Positions 47,160 through 59,691 are shown, counted from the stretch's first letter. The stretch: DNA of 64,000 nucleotides from Imbroritus primus (GCA_000272025.2 AKCV02000007.1:60323-124322), one strand, 5' to 3'. The notes: a model not told the origin generated them from the letters alone. Translations and numbers: made by a program.

Positions 47160-47747
47160 ATGAAATTGCGTTCCGCTGTGGTTGCCACCGCCGCCGCCGT
47201 TGCCGCCCTGACCGCTGGCATCGCCTTTGCCGCTCCGGTCACCTATAACCTCGATCCGAGCCACACCTACCCGAGCTTTGAAGCCGATCACATGGGCATC
47301 TCGAAGTGGCGCGGCAAGTTCACCAAGACATCGGGCACGGTCAAGCTGGACCGCGCGGCCAAGAGCGGCAGCATCGACGTGAAGATCGATGCGGCCTCCA
47401 TCGACTTCGGCCACGCCAAGATGACGCAGCACGCCAAGTCGCCGGATATGTTCGATGTCGAGGCTTATCCCGATATCACCTACAAGGGCAAGTTCACCAA
47501 GTTCAATGGCGATGTGCCGACGGAAGCTGAAGGCGAGCTGTCGCTGCATGGCGTGACCAAGCCGGTCAAGCTCGAGATTCGCGAATTCAAGTGCATCCAG
47601 CACCCGATGCTCAAGCGTGAAGCTTGCGGCGCAGACGTGTACGGTACCTTCAATCGCGCCGATTTCGGCATCGATTACGGCGTGAAGATGGGCTTCAAAC
47701 CGGAGGTCAAGCTGGCCATTCAGGTGGAAGGCGTCAAAGCCGACTGA
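47160..47747 (+). CDS. YceI-family periplasmic protein 2
   Basis: A 195-residue paralogue of the preceding protein with a signal peptide ending AGIAFA. It shows the classic YceI layout (DPSHTYPSFEADHMGISKWRG, SPDMFDVEAYPDITYKGKF, GELSLHGVTKPVKLEI) and two Cys near the C-terminus (FKCIQHP and EACGADVYG) that may form a disulfide. GGAG precedes the ATG. A terminator follows. Confidence 0.92.
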   Translation: MKLRSAVVATAAAVAALTAGIAFAAPVTYNLDPSHTYPSFEADHMGISKWRGKFTKTSGTVKLDRAAKSGSIDVKIDAASIDFGHAKMTQHAKSPDMFDVEAYPDITYKGKFTKFNGDVPTEAEGELSLHGVTKPVKLEIREFKCIQHPMLKREACGADVYGTFNRADFGIDYGVKMGFKPEVKLAIQVEGVKAD

Positions 47748-47791
47748 TGACCGTGATGGCAGATCCGGGCCAACCGGTTCAGCCGCCAAAG

Positions 47792-47823
47792 AAAAAGCCC
47801 GTCCTTGTGGACGGGCTTTTTTT
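47792..47823. terminator. Bidirectional terminator between yceI and secF
   Basis: AAAAAGCCCGTCC / GGACGGGCTTTTT stem with TTGT loop; A- and T-runs flank it, so it can serve both convergent genes. Confidence 0.92.
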
Positions 47824-47842
47824 GTGCCGGACGCTGCAGTAC

Positions 47843-48814
47843 TCAGACCTGTGCGCCGTAGTTCGGGTCTTCCTGGCCCGAGTCGTCCTTGCGCGGATCG
47901 GCCTTGACCAGGTCCTCGCGCTTCACGCCCAGCCACATGCAGATCGCAGCCGCCACGAACACCGACGAATAGATGCCGAACAGGATGCCGATCGTCAGCG
48001 CAAGCGAGAAGTAGTGCAGCGTCGCGCCGCCGAAGATCAGCATGGAGACCACCATCATCTCGGTCGAGCCGTGCGTGATGATGGTGCGCGAGATCGTTCC
48101 GGTGATGGCGGAGTTGATTACTTCCTCGGTCGATAGCTTGCGGTACTTGCGGAAATTTTCACGGATCCGGTCGAAGATCACCACCGACTCGTTCACCGAA
48201 TATCCCAGCACCGCGAGCACGGCGGCCAGTACCGACAGCGAGAATTCCCACTGGAAGAACGCAAAGAACCCCATGATGATAATGACGTCATGCAGGTTGG
48301 CAATGATGCCTGCCACGGCGAACTTCCATTCGAAGCGGAACGCCAGGTAGACCATGATGCCGACGATCACGAACAGCAATGCCATCAGGCCATCGGTTGC
48401 CAGTTCCTTGCCGACCTGCGGGCCGACGAACTCGACGCGCTTGAGTTCGACCGTGGCATCACCCGCCTTCAGTGCGGACATGACCTGTTCGCTCTGCTTG
48501 GCGGTCGACACCACTTCGCCGGTGGCGGTTTTCTGCAGCGGCAGGCGGATCATGACGTCCCGCGAGGTACCGAAATTCTGTACCTGCACGTCGGTATACC
48601 CCAGTGAGGAGACCGTGCCGCGCACCTTGTCGAGCTCGGCTGGCTGGCTGTAGGTCACTTCCATCACCGTACCGCCGGTGAACTCGATCGACAGGTGCAG
48701 GCCTTTGTGCCAGATAAAGAACACCGCAGCAAAGAACGTGGCGAACGAGATCACATTGAAGATCAGCGCATGCCGCATGAAGGGGATGGTGCGCCGGATT
48801 CGGAAAAATTCCAT
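47843..48814 (-). CDS. secF: Protein translocase subunit SecF
   Basis: A 323-residue inner-membrane subunit of the SecDF complex, which uses the proton gradient to help complete protein export. It has the N-terminal helix, a periplasmic P1-like domain (GLHLSIEFTGGTVMEVTY) and six-helix RND-type core (VLGYSVNESVVIFDRIRENFRK, TIITHGSTEMMV). It is last in the minus-strand run queA-tgt-yajC-secD-secF. Confidence 0.97.
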   Translation of the reverse strand: MEFFRIRRTIPFMRHALIFNVISFATFFAAVFFIWHKGLHLSIEFTGGTVMEVTYSQPAELDKVRGTVSSLGYTDVQVQNFGTSRDVMIRLPLQKTATGEVVSTAKQSEQVMSALKAGDATVELKRVEFVGPQVGKELATDGLMALLFVIVGIMVYLAFRFEWKFAVAGIIANLHDVIIIMGFFAFFQWEFSLSVLAAVLAVLGYSVNESVVIFDRIRENFRKYRKLSTEEVINSAITGTISRTIITHGSTEMMVVSMLIFGGATLHYFSLALTIGILFGIYSSVFVAAAICMWLGVKREDLVKADPRKDDSGQEDPNYGAQV

Positions 48815-48898
48815 GTGTTGCCCTTGGTTACCGGTTGCGGCTGGCTGCGTCTCGCAATGCGTATTGCTGCAGCCAGCCAGTCGTCAGTGTGTCGATGC

Positions 48899-50773
48899 TT
48901 ACTTGGTGGCGGTGTCTGGATCTGGCTTCCACACCGTGCCGATCGAAATCGACTGCAGGCGCTTCTTGCGGCCGTACCACAGGTTCACCAAGCCGCGCGC
49001 GAAGAACACGGCGGAGAACATCGACGTCAGGATCCCCAGGCAGTGGACCACGGCAAAGCCACGTACCGGGCCCGAGCCGAATGCCAACAGTGCCAGGCCG
49101 GCAATCAGCGTGGTCACGTTGGAGTCCAGAATCGTCGCCCAGGCGCGTTCGAAACCGTGCGTAATGGCAGCCTGTGGCGAAGCGCCGCCACGCAGTTCTT
49201 CACGGATCCGCTCGTTGACCAGCACGTTCGCATCGATGGCCATGCCCAGCACCAGCGCGATGGCAGCAATGCCCGGCAGGGTCAGCGTGGCCTGCAGCAT
49301 GGACAGGATAGCGATCAGCATCAGCAGGTTGAACGCCAGCGCCAGCACCGAGAAGATGCCGAACAGCATGTAGTAGAGGATCATGAAGATGGCGATCGCG
49401 GCAAAGCCGTACAGCACCGAATCAAAACCCTTCTGGATATTGTCCGCACCCAGCGACGGGCCGATCGTGCGTTCCTCGATGATTTCCATCGGCGCGGCCA
49501 GCGAGCCGGCGCGCAGCAGCAGGGCCAGGTCATTGGCCTCGGTGGTGCTGTAGTTGCCGGTGATCTGGAAGCTGGTGCCCAGTTCGGACTGGATCGTCGC
49601 CACCGTCAGCACCTCGCCCTTGCCCTTCTCGAACAGCACGATGCCCATCGGCTTGCCGATATTCTCGCGCGACACGTCGCGCAGCACGCGGCCGCCCTGG
49701 CTGTCGAGCTTGATGTTCACGGAAGGACGCTGGTTCTGGTCGAAACCGGCCGAGGCGCTTTCGATGCGGTCGCCGGTGAAGATCACCTGCTTCTTCAGGA
49801 TCACCGGGGCGCCATTGCCATGCAGGAACAGTTCGCTACCCAGCGGCACGGGGTCGCCCTCGCGCGGCACGCGCGGCGCGTCCGGATCGGCGAGGCGGGC
49901 TTCCAGCGTGGCGGTACGGCCGATGATGTCCTTGGCCTTGGCGGTGTCCTGCACACCCGGCAGCTGCACCACGATACGGTCGGCGCCTTGCTGCTGGATT
50001 ACCGGCTCGGCCACGCCGAGTTCGTTCACGCGGTTGTGCAGCGTGGTGATGTTCTGCTTGACTGCCGTGTCCTGGACCTCGCGGCGCGCCGCATCGGTAA
50101 AGGTGCCGGTCAGTATGGTCATGCCGTCCGCCGTGCTGCTCTGGAACGCCAGTTCGCGCAGCTGGTTGGCGAGGATGCTGCGGGCCTTGCTGGCATCGTC
50201 GGCGGATTCGAAGCGGATGGTCACGCCCTGGCTGTTGCGTTCGATGCCGTTGTGGCGCAGGCGCGCATCGCGCAGCAGGGTACGGGCGTCGCCGGCCAGG
50301 CCTTCAAGCTTCTTGTCGACCGCGCCTTTCATGTCAACCTGCAGCAGGAAGTGCACGCCACCGCGCAGGTCCAGGCCAAGGTACATCGGCAGCGCATGCA
50401 GCGATGTGAGCCAGCGCGGCGATCCGGACAGCAGGTTGAGTGCGACGATGTATGTGGGATCGGCGGCATCCGGATTGAGCGCGCGGCTCAGTGCATCCTT
50501 GGCACGCAGTTGCTCGTCGGTGGTACGAAAACGCGCCTTGACGCTGCCGGTGGGCCCGACCATGTCAAAGAACAGCCCATCAGGCCGGAGTTGCGCCGCA
50601 TCCAGGATGTCTTCGACACGCTGTTGCATGCTGGCGTCGATCTTGACAGTGGCCTTGGCCGACGAGACCTGCACGGCAGGCGCTTCGCCGAAGAAATTCG
50701 GCAGGGTGTAGATCAGCCCGATGGCGAGCGCCACCAGAATGACGAGGTATTTCCAGAGCGGATAACGGTTCAT
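48899..50773 (-). CDS. secD: Protein translocase subunit SecD
   Basis: A 624-residue partner of SecF. The start at 50773 gives the standard MNRYPLWKYLVILVALAIG helix; a longer upstream frame is unlikely to be used. A large periplasmic domain (YLGLDLRGGVHFLLQVDM, then a head region) is followed by the RND core (ALVLGMAIDANVLVNERIREE with the proton-relay Asp). The order yajC-secD-secF is conserved. Confidence 0.97.
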   Translation of the reverse strand: MNRYPLWKYLVILVALAIGLIYTLPNFFGEAPAVQVSSAKATVKIDASMQQRVEDILDAAQLRPDGLFFDMVGPTGSVKARFRTTDEQLRAKDALSRALNPDAADPTYIVALNLLSGSPRWLTSLHALPMYLGLDLRGGVHFLLQVDMKGAVDKKLEGLAGDARTLLRDARLRHNGIERNSQGVTIRFESADDASKARSILANQLRELAFQSSTADGMTILTGTFTDAARREVQDTAVKQNITTLHNRVNELGVAEPVIQQQGADRIVVQLPGVQDTAKAKDIIGRTATLEARLADPDAPRVPREGDPVPLGSELFLHGNGAPVILKKQVIFTGDRIESASAGFDQNQRPSVNIKLDSQGGRVLRDVSRENIGKPMGIVLFEKGKGEVLTVATIQSELGTSFQITGNYSTTEANDLALLLRAGSLAAPMEIIEERTIGPSLGADNIQKGFDSVLYGFAAIAIFMILYYMLFGIFSVLALAFNLLMLIAILSMLQATLTLPGIAAIALVLGMAIDANVLVNERIREELRGGASPQAAITHGFERAWATILDSNVTTLIAGLALLAFGSGPVRGFAVVHCLGILTSMFSAVFFARGLVNLWYGRKKRLQSISIGTVWKPDPDTATK

Positions 50774-50911
50774 CTTCGACCAGGCGTTCAGGTGCGTCGC
50801 GGGTTCCCGCATGGGAACCGGATACAACCGGTTGGCAAGACGCTGCCGCGCCACATGGCGGATACAGCGTTTGCGGGGCGTCCCCGCCGCGCGGGCGGGA
50901 ACATCACATCA

Positions 50912-51238
50912 TCAGATGCTCTTGAGCGTGCCCTTGGGCAGCACGTTGACCACCGCGTTCTTCTGCATGCTCACTTCGATGCCATCGGCGAGTTCGACGG
51001 ACACGTACTGGTCGCCCACCTTGGTAACACGGCCCAGCAGGCCGCCGGCGGTAATCACCTCGTCGCCCTTGGTCAGGGCTTCCAGCATGGCCTTGGTTTC
51101 CTTCTGGCGCTTCATCTGCGGACGGATCATGATGAACCACAGCACCACAAACATCAGGATGATGGGGAGGAAACTCATCAGGCCAGCGGCACCGCCCGCA
51201 CCCCCGGCGGATTGCGCAAAAGCGTTGGAAATCAGCAC
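50912..51238 (-). CDS. yajC: Preprotein translocase accessory subunit YajC
   Basis: A 108-residue protein with one membrane helix (LMSFLPIILMFVVLWFIMI) followed by the basic cytoplasmic RPQMKRQKETKAMLEALTKGDEVITAGG region typical of YajC. It associates with SecDF. It is 138 bases upstream of secD in the same direction and about 134 bases after tgt. Confidence 0.96.
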   Translation of the reverse strand: MLISNAFAQSAGGAGGAAGLMSFLPIILMFVVLWFIMIRPQMKRQKETKAMLEALTKGDEVITAGGLLGRVTKVGDQYVSVELADGIEVSMQKNAVVNVLPKGTLKSI

Positions 51239-51372
51239 GTTACTTCTCCATTTGGTTTAATTCGTGAATCGGGCATTCTACCATCGTGAAATGCCTGTCA
51301 AGCCAATGTTTGGCCGGCAGGATCCAGCGTTTGAGCGGTTGAGGCTGCTGGTGTTCCCGCCGGTTGTCTCCT

Positions 51373-53618
<2,246 letters not shown>

Positions 53619-53830
53619 TGTAAACGGCCCGGCGGGGCAACGTTATAATGCGCCGTCGTGCCTCCGGGCTATCCTGCAGCACCGCGCGCCATGCGCCGTG
53701 CATGCCTTACGCAGGGTCTGGCGGCGTGTGCATGGCCCCGTCAGCGCCTCGTGGCGCCGCTCTGCTCCGGTCGAGTGGTGTCCCGGCAATGTGCCGACGG
53801 CCTCTGTGCTGTTTGCTCACTCATTCCGGC

Positions 53831-55990
53831 ATGCCTCGTCGCTCCAGCACTGCAGCAGCTCCTGCTCCCGATTCCGGCACCCAGCCCGACGCCAAGGCAG
53901 CGACCAAGAAGGCTGCCGCCAGCAAGACATCGACCACGCGCAGCAAGCTCGCCAAGCTCGGGCTGCAGCGCGATATCGATCTGGTGCTGCACCTGCCGCT
54001 GCGCTACGAAGATGAAACCCAGGTGCTGACGATTGCCGAGGCCGTGGCGCGCGCCGGCATCGGCGAGCCGGCGCAGGTCGAAGGGGTGGTGACGAGCAAC
54101 GAAGTCGCCTTTCGCCCCCGCCGCCAGCTCGTGGTGCGCGTGGCTGACGACAGCGGCGAACTGGTACTGCGCTTTCTCAATTTCTACGGCAGTCAGGTCA
54201 AGCAGATGGCCGAGGGCGTACGCCTGCGCGTGCGCGGCGAGGTGCGTGGTGGCTTCTTCGGCGCGGAGATGGTCCATCCCACGGTCAAGCCGGTGGCCGA
54301 CGATACGCCGCTGCCGGATCGCCTGACTCCTGTGTACCCGAGCACCGCCGGCGTGCCCCAGGCTTACCTGCGCAAGGCCATCCTGAGCACGCTCGACAAG
54401 GTGCCGCTGCCGGAAACGCTGCCGCAATCCATTCTCCATGGCGAACTGGCACAGCTGCGCCTGACGCCGCTGGCCAGTTGCGTGCGCCTGCTGCACCAGC
54501 CACCGCCCGAAGTCGACGAGGCAGCCCTGTCCGAGCGGACGCATCCCGCGTGGCTGCGCATCAAGTTCGATGAGCTGCTGGCGCAGCAGCTGTCGCTCAA
54601 GCGCGCGCAGGCCGCACGCCGCGAGCGCAATGCGCCGCCCATGCCACCCGTGGCCGATGGCGTGCTCGCGCGCTTCATGCAAACACTGCCGTTTGCGCTC
54701 ACTGGCGCACAGCAGCGCGTGTGGGCTGAGATCCGTGCGGACCTGACGTCGCCGCCCCCGATGCACCGCCTACTGCAGGGCGACGTGGGGAGCGGCAAGA
54801 CCATCGTCGCCGCGCTCGCCGCGTGCCATGCCATCGATGCCGGCTATCAGGCTGCACTGATGGCGCCGACGGAAATCCTCGCCGAGCAGCATTATCGCAA
54901 GCTGTCCGCGTGGCTGGAGCCGCTAGGCGTGCGCATCGCCTGGCTCTCCGGCAGTCTCAAGGCCAAGGACAAGCGAGAGGCGGTTGCGCGTGTGGAATCG
55001 GGCGAGGCGCAACTGGTGATCGGCACGCATGCACTGATCCAGGATGCCGTGACGTTCGCGCGCCTCGGCCTGTCCGTGGTCGACGAGCAGCACCGCTTCG
55101 GCGTGGCGCAGCGGCTCGCCTTGCGCGCCAAGATGGCGGGCGAAGGCCAGGAAACCGCGCCACCCTGGACGCCGCACCAGTTGATGATGTCGGCCACGCC
55201 GATCCCTCGTACGCTGGCCATGACGTATTACGCCGATCTCGATGTGTCGGTGATCGACGAACTGCCCCCGGGTCGCACGCCGGTTGTCACGCGTCTCGTC
55301 AGCGACGCGCGCCGGCCGGAGGTGATCGAACGCGTGCAGGTGGCGGCTGGGCAGGGGCGGCAGATCTACTGGGTGTGCCCCCTGATCGAAGAGAGCGAGG
55401 CGCTGCAGTTGCAGACCGCCGTCGATACCTTCGAGACGCTGGCGAATACGCTTTCGGGTCTGCGCGTGGGGCTGGTGCATGGTCGACTGTCACCGGGCGA
55501 CAAGGCGGCTGTGATGGAGGCCTTTACCCGTAACGAGATCCAGGTTCTGGTGGCAACCACGGTGATCGAAGTCGGCGTGGACGTGCCCAATGCCTCGCTG
55601 ATGGTAATCGAGCATGCGGAGCGCTTCGGCCTCGCCCAGTTGCACCAGTTGCGTGGCCGGGTGGGGCGCGGCAGCGCGGAGTCGGTGTGCGTGCTGCTCT
55701 ACCAGACGCCGCTTTCCCCCACGGCGCGGCTGCGCCTGCAGACCATGCGCGAGACCACGGACGGTTTCGAGATTGCGCGGCGCGATCTCGATATCCGCGG
55801 TCCCGGTGAATTCCTCGGCGCGCGCCAGTCGGGCGATGCGCTGCTGCGCTTTGCCGATCTGCAGCACGATGCCTGGCTGGTGGAATACGCGGCACGCGCG
55901 GCGCAGCACATGCTGCAATCCTTTCCGGAAGCGGTAGAGGCGCACCTACACCGCTGGCTGGGCGGCCGCGAGCATTACCTCAAGGCCTAG
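53831..55990 (+). CDS. recG: ATP-dependent DNA helicase RecG
   Basis: A 719-residue branch-migration helicase that remodels stalled forks and Holliday junctions. It has the wedge/OB domain, then helicase motifs: Walker A GDVGSGKTIVAAL, motif II DEQH, SATPIPRTL (motif III) and the C-terminal motifs VATTVIEVGVDVPNA and QLRGRVGRG. The ATG at 53831 begins a disordered Ala/Lys-rich extension of about 45 residues. A longer in-frame ORF from 53648 is Cys-rich and unlikely to be translated. Confidence 0.95.
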   Translation: MPRRSSTAAAPAPDSGTQPDAKAATKKAAASKTSTTRSKLAKLGLQRDIDLVLHLPLRYEDETQVLTIAEAVARAGIGEPAQVEGVVTSNEVAFRPRRQLVVRVADDSGELVLRFLNFYGSQVKQMAEGVRLRVRGEVRGGFFGAEMVHPTVKPVADDTPLPDRLTPVYPSTAGVPQAYLRKAILSTLDKVPLPETLPQSILHGELAQLRLTPLASCVRLLHQPPPEVDEAALSERTHPAWLRIKFDELLAQQLSLKRAQAARRERNAPPMPPVADGVLARFMQTLPFALTGAQQRVWAEIRADLTSPPPMHRLLQGDVGSGKTIVAALAACHAIDAGYQAALMAPTEILAEQHYRKLSAWLEPLGVRIAWLSGSLKAKDKREAVARVESGEAQLVIGTHALIQDAVTFARLGLSVVDEQHRFGVAQRLALRAKMAGEGQETAPPWTPHQLMMSATPIPRTLAMTYYADLDVSVIDELPPGRTPVVTRLVSDARRPEVIERVQVAAGQGRQIYWVCPLIEESEALQLQTAVDTFETLANTLSGLRVGLVHGRLSPGDKAAVMEAFTRNEIQVLVATTVIEVGVDVPNASLMVIEHAERFGLAQLHQLRGRVGRGSAESVCVLLYQTPLSPTARLRLQTMRETTDGFEIARRDLDIRGPGEFLGARQSGDALLRFADLQHDAWLVEYAARAAQHMLQSFPEAVEAHLHRWLGGREHYLKA

Positions 55991-56197
55991 CGCACGGATA
56001 CCTGGGTGATGGCAGGTGGTGTATGCCATGTGGCATGCCATACCGTTTTGCGTCTACCCAGCCCCGCCTCCTGCTGTTCCAATCGCGCGTGCTCTCGGGA
56101 AGCCCCAAGAGCGAATCGGACGGGGCAGTTCATTGTCCATCCTGAAAAATTTCCCGAGTAAAGATAAAATCTATTGAAACTGCGGGATTGATAAGCC

Positions 56198-57199
56198 ATG
56201 ACTCTGACCGAACTCAAGTACATCGTCGCCGTCGCACGCGAACGGCATTTCGGGCGTGCCGCCGAAGCCTGCTTCGTGTCGCAGCCGACGTTGTCGGTCG
56301 CCATCAAGAAGCTGGAAGAAGAGCTGAACCTGCAGATCTTCGAGCGCGGTACCTCGGAGGTCAGCGTCACAGCCATCGGCGAGCAGATCGTCGCGCAGGC
56401 GCAACTGGTCCTGGAGCAGACCATGGCGATCCGCGAGATCGCCCAGCAAGGCAAGGATCCGTTGGCCGGCCCGTTGCGCCTCGGCATCATCTACACCATC
56501 GGTCCGTACCTGCTGCCGGCACTGGTCAAGCAGATGATCGAGACGGTGCCGCAGATGCCGTTGATGCTGCAGGAAAACTTCACCGTCAAGCTGATCGAGC
56601 TGCTCAAGCAGGGCGAGATCGACTGCGCCATCATGGCCGAGCCGTTCCCGGATTCTGGCCTCACGGTGCTGCCGCTGTACGACGAGCCGTTCGTGGTAGC
56701 CGTACCCAAGTCCCATCCCTGGGCCAAAAAAAGCGCCATCCATCCCGATGCGCTCAAGGACGAGACCATGCTGCTGCTCGGCAACGGCCACTGCTTCCGC
56801 GACCACGTCATGGGCGTGTGCCCGGAGCTGTCGCGCTTCTCGCAGACCGCCGACGGCATCCAGAAGACCTTCGAAGGCTCGTCGCTCGAAACCATCCGCC
56901 ACATGGTTGCCAGCGGTGTCGGCATCACCGTGTTGCCGCAGACCTCCGTGCCGCAAACACCGGGTCCGCACGACTTGCTGACCTATATTCCCTTTGAAGC
57001 GCCGGTTCCGGACCGGCGTGTGGTGCTGGCATGGCGCAAGAGCTTCACGCGCGTCGAGGCCATCAATGCGGTGGCGCACGCCGTGTCCGCCTGTGTGCTG
57101 CCTGGCGTCACGCATCTGCCATTGCCCAGTGCACCAGCGCGCAAGCCGGCGGCCAAGGCCGGGGGCGACAAATCCGGCGCCGCCCCGCAAGCAGCCTGA
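56198..57199 (+). CDS. oxyR: Peroxide-sensing regulator OxyR
   Basis: A 333-residue LysR-type regulator. It has an N-terminal winged helix (LTELKYIVAVARERHFGRAAEACFVSQPTLSVAIKKLE) and a redox-sensing domain with the diagnostic C-x8-C pair (GHCFRDHVMGVCPELSRFS). Hydrogen peroxide would form a disulfide and switch on target genes. A C-terminal tail of about 25 residues rich in Ala, Lys and Pro is extra. The catalase gene katA and dps follow in the same orientation, classical OxyR targets. Confidence 0.96.
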   Translation: MTLTELKYIVAVARERHFGRAAEACFVSQPTLSVAIKKLEEELNLQIFERGTSEVSVTAIGEQIVAQAQLVLEQTMAIREIAQQGKDPLAGPLRLGIIYTIGPYLLPALVKQMIETVPQMPLMLQENFTVKLIELLKQGEIDCAIMAEPFPDSGLTVLPLYDEPFVVAVPKSHPWAKKSAIHPDALKDETMLLLGNGHCFRDHVMGVCPELSRFSQTADGIQKTFEGSSLETIRHMVASGVGITVLPQTSVPQTPGPHDLLTYIPFEAPVPDRRVVLAWRKSFTRVEAINAVAHAVSACVLPGVTHLPLPSAPARKPAAKAGGDKSGAAPQAA

Positions 57200-57251
57200 C
57201 CAGCGCCGTCACACAGCGGCATGCCAGAGGTCGTCATAGGTTTTCTTAATT

Positions 57252-57289
57252 TGATAGTTTTAAATAATCAAATTTGATAATCAATAGAA
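57252..57289. promoter_or_regulatory. Probable OxyR-type operator, A/T-rich
   Basis: An A/T-rich block containing GATAG, an ATCAAATTTGAT palindrome and CAATAG lies upstream of the small ORF and katA. ATAG/CTAT-like elements at about one helical turn resemble OxyR sites, but the match is imperfect. Confidence 0.4.
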
Positions 57290-57296
57290 GCGGTTT

Positions 57297-57314
57297 ACAC
57301 TGACTCAACAGTGT
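57297..57314. promoter_or_regulatory. Inverted repeat upstream of the 57332 small ORF
   Basis: A perfect ACACTG-N6-CAGTGT lies 18 bases before the small ORF start. It could be an operator or a 5' hairpin. Confidence 0.35.
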
Positions 57315-57331
57315 CAAATGCAGGAGTGATC

Positions 57332-57475
57332 ATGAACCGCACCACTACCGCTTCGCACCCCCTCGCCGCCCCAGTCGCCCCGGCCCTCTCGGGCGCCTCG
57401 GCGCGGTCATCCGGGCGGACGACGCTGGCGGCAACGGCCATGCGCTGGCTCGCCAGCTACGCACTGTCGCATTGA
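57332..57475 (+). CDS. Small ORF between oxyR and katA
   Basis: A 47-codon ORF with AGGAG 5 bases before its ATG. The product is Ala/Ser/Thr/Arg-rich with a short C-terminal hydrophobic stretch (TAMRWLASYALSH). It lies directly after the probable OxyR-type operator and 65 bases before katA, so it would be on the same transcript. I do not recognise it. It could be a leader peptide, a small protein or chance; the good ribosome-binding site is the main support. Confidence 0.4.
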   Translation: MNRTTTASHPLAAPVAPALSGASARSSGRTTLAATAMRWLASYALSH

Positions 57476-57540
57476 GCCGCAAGCCTCCTGCATTGCCCCG
57501 ATTTCCTCATTTCCATTCCCCCTCACGGTAGGAGCCGACG

Positions 57541-59004
57541 ATGACAGACACCAACAAGCAGACTCAGCCGAATATCTTGACCAATGCTGCAGGCGCGCCC
57601 GTGGCCGACAACCAGAACAGCAAGACCGCTGGCAAGCGCGGCCCGGTGCTGCTGGAAGACGTGTGGCTGCTCGAGAAGCTCGCCCACTTCAACCGCGAGC
57701 GCATCCCCGAGCGCGTGGTGCACGCCAAAGGCTCCGGCGCCTTCGGCACGTTCACCGTCACGCATGACATTACCAAGTACTCCAAGGCCTCCGTCTTTGC
57801 CGAAATCGGCAAGCAGACGCCGATCTTCATCCGCTTCTCCACCGTCGCCGGCGAGCGCGGTGCGGCCGACGCCGAGCGCGATGTGCGCGGCTTCTCGATC
57901 AAGTTCTATACCGACCAGGGCAACTGGGACGTGGTGGGCAACAACACGCCCGTGTTCTTTGTGCGCGATCCGCTGAAGTTCCCCGACTTCATCCACACGC
58001 AAAAGCGCGATCCCAAGACCAACCTGCGCAACGCTACCGCCGCATGGGATTTCTGGGTGCGTCATCCCGAGGCGCTGCACCAGGTCACCATCCTCATGAG
58101 CGATCGCGGGATTCCCAAGAACTATCGCCAGCAGCACGGCTTCGGTTCGCACACCTACTCGTTCGTCAATGCCGCCAACGAGCGCTTCTGGGTCAAGTTC
58201 CACTTCAAGTCGATGCAGGGTATCGAGAACTACACCGACGCGGAAGCAGCGGAGGTGGTGGGCAGCGATCGTGAAAGCGCGCAGGCCGACCTGTTCGAGA
58301 ACATCGAGAAAGGCAATTTCCCGAAGTGGGCCGTGCGCGTGCAGATCATGCCGGAAGCCGAGGCCGAGACGTATCGCATCAACCCGTTTGACCTCACCAA
58401 GGTGTGGCCGCACAAGGACTATCCGCTGATCGACGTAGGCGTGCTGGAACTCAACAAGAACCCTGAGAACTACTTTGCCGACGTGGAGCAGTCCGCCCAC
58501 AACCCCGGCAACGTCGTGCCCGGCATCGGCTTCTCGCCGGACCGCATGTTGCAGGGCCGCGTGTTTGCCTATGCCGACGCACAGCGTTATCGCCTCGGCA
58601 TCAACCACCACCAGATTCCGGTGAATGCGCCGCGTTGCCCGTATCACAACTCGTTCCACCGCGACGGTGCGATGCGGACCGACGGTAATCTCGGCGGTGC
58701 GACCAACTACGAGCCGAATCGCTTTGGCACGTTTGCCCAGGACGCCAACGCCGAAGATCCGCGGCTTGCCATCAGCGGGTTTGCGGACCGGTACAACCAC
58801 CGCGAGGATGACGAGGACTACTACAGCCAGCCCGCCGCACTGTTTGCCCTGTTCGACGCCGCCCAGCGCGAACGCCTGTTCGGCAACATCGCCCGCCACA
58901 TGGCATCGGTGCCTGAAGACATCCAGCGTGCCGCCATCGATCATTTCAACAAGATCGATCCGGCCTATGGCGCTGGTGTTGCCCAGGCACTGGGTCTGAA
59001 GTAA
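57541..59004 (+). CDS. katA: Monofunctional catalase
   Basis: A 487-residue small-subunit (clade 3) heme catalase that splits hydrogen peroxide. It has the distal His in [18 protein letters not shown], the distal Asn in [16 protein letters not shown] and the proximal heme-ligand signature [14 protein letters not shown] with Tyr. No signal peptide is present, so it is cytoplasmic. It lies downstream of oxyR and a probable OxyR-type site, with dps following. Confidence 0.96.
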   Translation: MTDTNKQTQPNILTNAAGAPVADNQNSKTAGKRGPVLLEDVWLLEKLAHFNRERIPERVVHAKGSGAFGTFTVTHDITKYSKASVFAEIGKQTPIFIRFSTVAGERGAADAERDVRGFSIKFYTDQGNWDVVGNNTPVFFVRDPLKFPDFIHTQKRDPKTNLRNATAAWDFWVRHPEALHQVTILMSDRGIPKNYRQQHGFGSHTYSFVNAANERFWVKFHFKSMQGIENYTDAEAAEVVGSDRESAQADLFENIEKGNFPKWAVRVQIMPEAEAETYRINPFDLTKVWPHKDYPLIDVGVLELNKNPENYFADVEQSAHNPGNVVPGIGFSPDRMLQGRVFAYADAQRYRLGINHHQIPVNAPRCPYHNSFHRDGAMRTDGNLGGATNYEPNRFGTFAQDANAEDPRLAISGFADRYNHREDDEDYYSQPAALFALFDAAQRERLFGNIARHMASVPEDIQRAAIDHFNKIDPAYGAGVAQALGLK

Positions 59005-59120
59005 GAGGCTCCCCGCATGGCGCTTCTGGTGCCATAATGCAGAGACCGGCCTGCCGCGATGCCCCAAGCGCACGGCAGGCCCGCCCGAGTCGAGTGACCC
59101 CCTGACCAGAAGGAATGATC

Positions 59121-59615
59121 ATGGCAAAGAAAAACGAGAGCAGCGTGAGCATCAACATCGGCATCAACGACAAGGACCGCAAGAAGATCGCCGACGGGCT
59201 GTCGCGTCTGCTGGCCGACACCTACACGCTCTATCTCAAGACGCACAACTTCCACTGGAACGTGACCGGTCCGATGTTCAATACCCTGCATCTGATGTTT
59301 GAGACGCAGTACACCGAACTCGCGCTGGCCGTCGACCTCATCGCCGAACGTATTCGCGCCCTGGGCTACCCGGCGCCGGGAACCTATAAGGAATACGCGC
59401 GCCTGTCGTCCATCGCCGAAACCGAAGGCGTGCCGAACGCCGAAGAGATGATCCGCCTGCTGGTCGAAGGCCAGGAAGCCGTGACGCGCACCGCGCGCTC
59501 CATCTTCCCGACCGTCGATGCCGCCAGCGACGAACCGTCCGCCGACCTGCTCACGCAACGCATGCAGACGCACGAGAAGAACGCGTGGATGCTGCGTTCG
59601 CTGCTGCAGAAGTAA
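59121..59615 (+). CDS. dps: Dps-family DNA-protecting ferritin-like protein
   Basis: A 164-residue dodecamer-forming mini-ferritin that oxidises and stores iron using hydrogen peroxide. The ferroxidase-site pattern [20 protein letters not shown] is present. AAGGA supports the ATG at 59121; another ATG six bases earlier abuts the site. It lies downstream of katA and is probably part of the peroxide response. Confidence 0.95.
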   Translation: MAKKNESSVSINIGINDKDRKKIADGLSRLLADTYTLYLKTHNFHWNVTGPMFNTLHLMFETQYTELALAVDLIAERIRALGYPAPGTYKEYARLSSIAETEGVPNAEEMIRLLVEGQEAVTRTARSIFPTVDAASDEPSADLLTQRMQTHEKNAWMLRSLLQK

Positions 59616-59665
59616 GCACCAGCCGACGCGCCACCGCCGGGACCAACCGCCCGGCGCTACAATAG

Positions 59666-59691
59666 AGCGCCTGCCACCGCAGGCGCTTTTT
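59666..59691 (+). terminator. Terminator after dps
   Basis: AGCGCCTGC / GCAGGCGCT stem with CACC loop followed by T-run. Confidence 0.9.

Noticed and set aside
48695..51289. 864-codon open frame on the plus strand opposite secF, secD and yajC
   Set aside because: It is antisense to three well-conserved core genes, and its product is His/Arg/Gln-rich with no recognisable domain. Long antisense frames are expected in GC-rich DNA.
53648..53830. Longer RecG N-terminus from 53648
   Set aside because: The extension is Cys-rich, lacks similarity to RecG and has no ribosome-binding site. The ATG at 53831 gives a more natural protein.
59015..59036. GG-N10-GC pattern on the minus strand after katA
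   Set aside because: The -12 element is poor and no minus-strand gene follows it.
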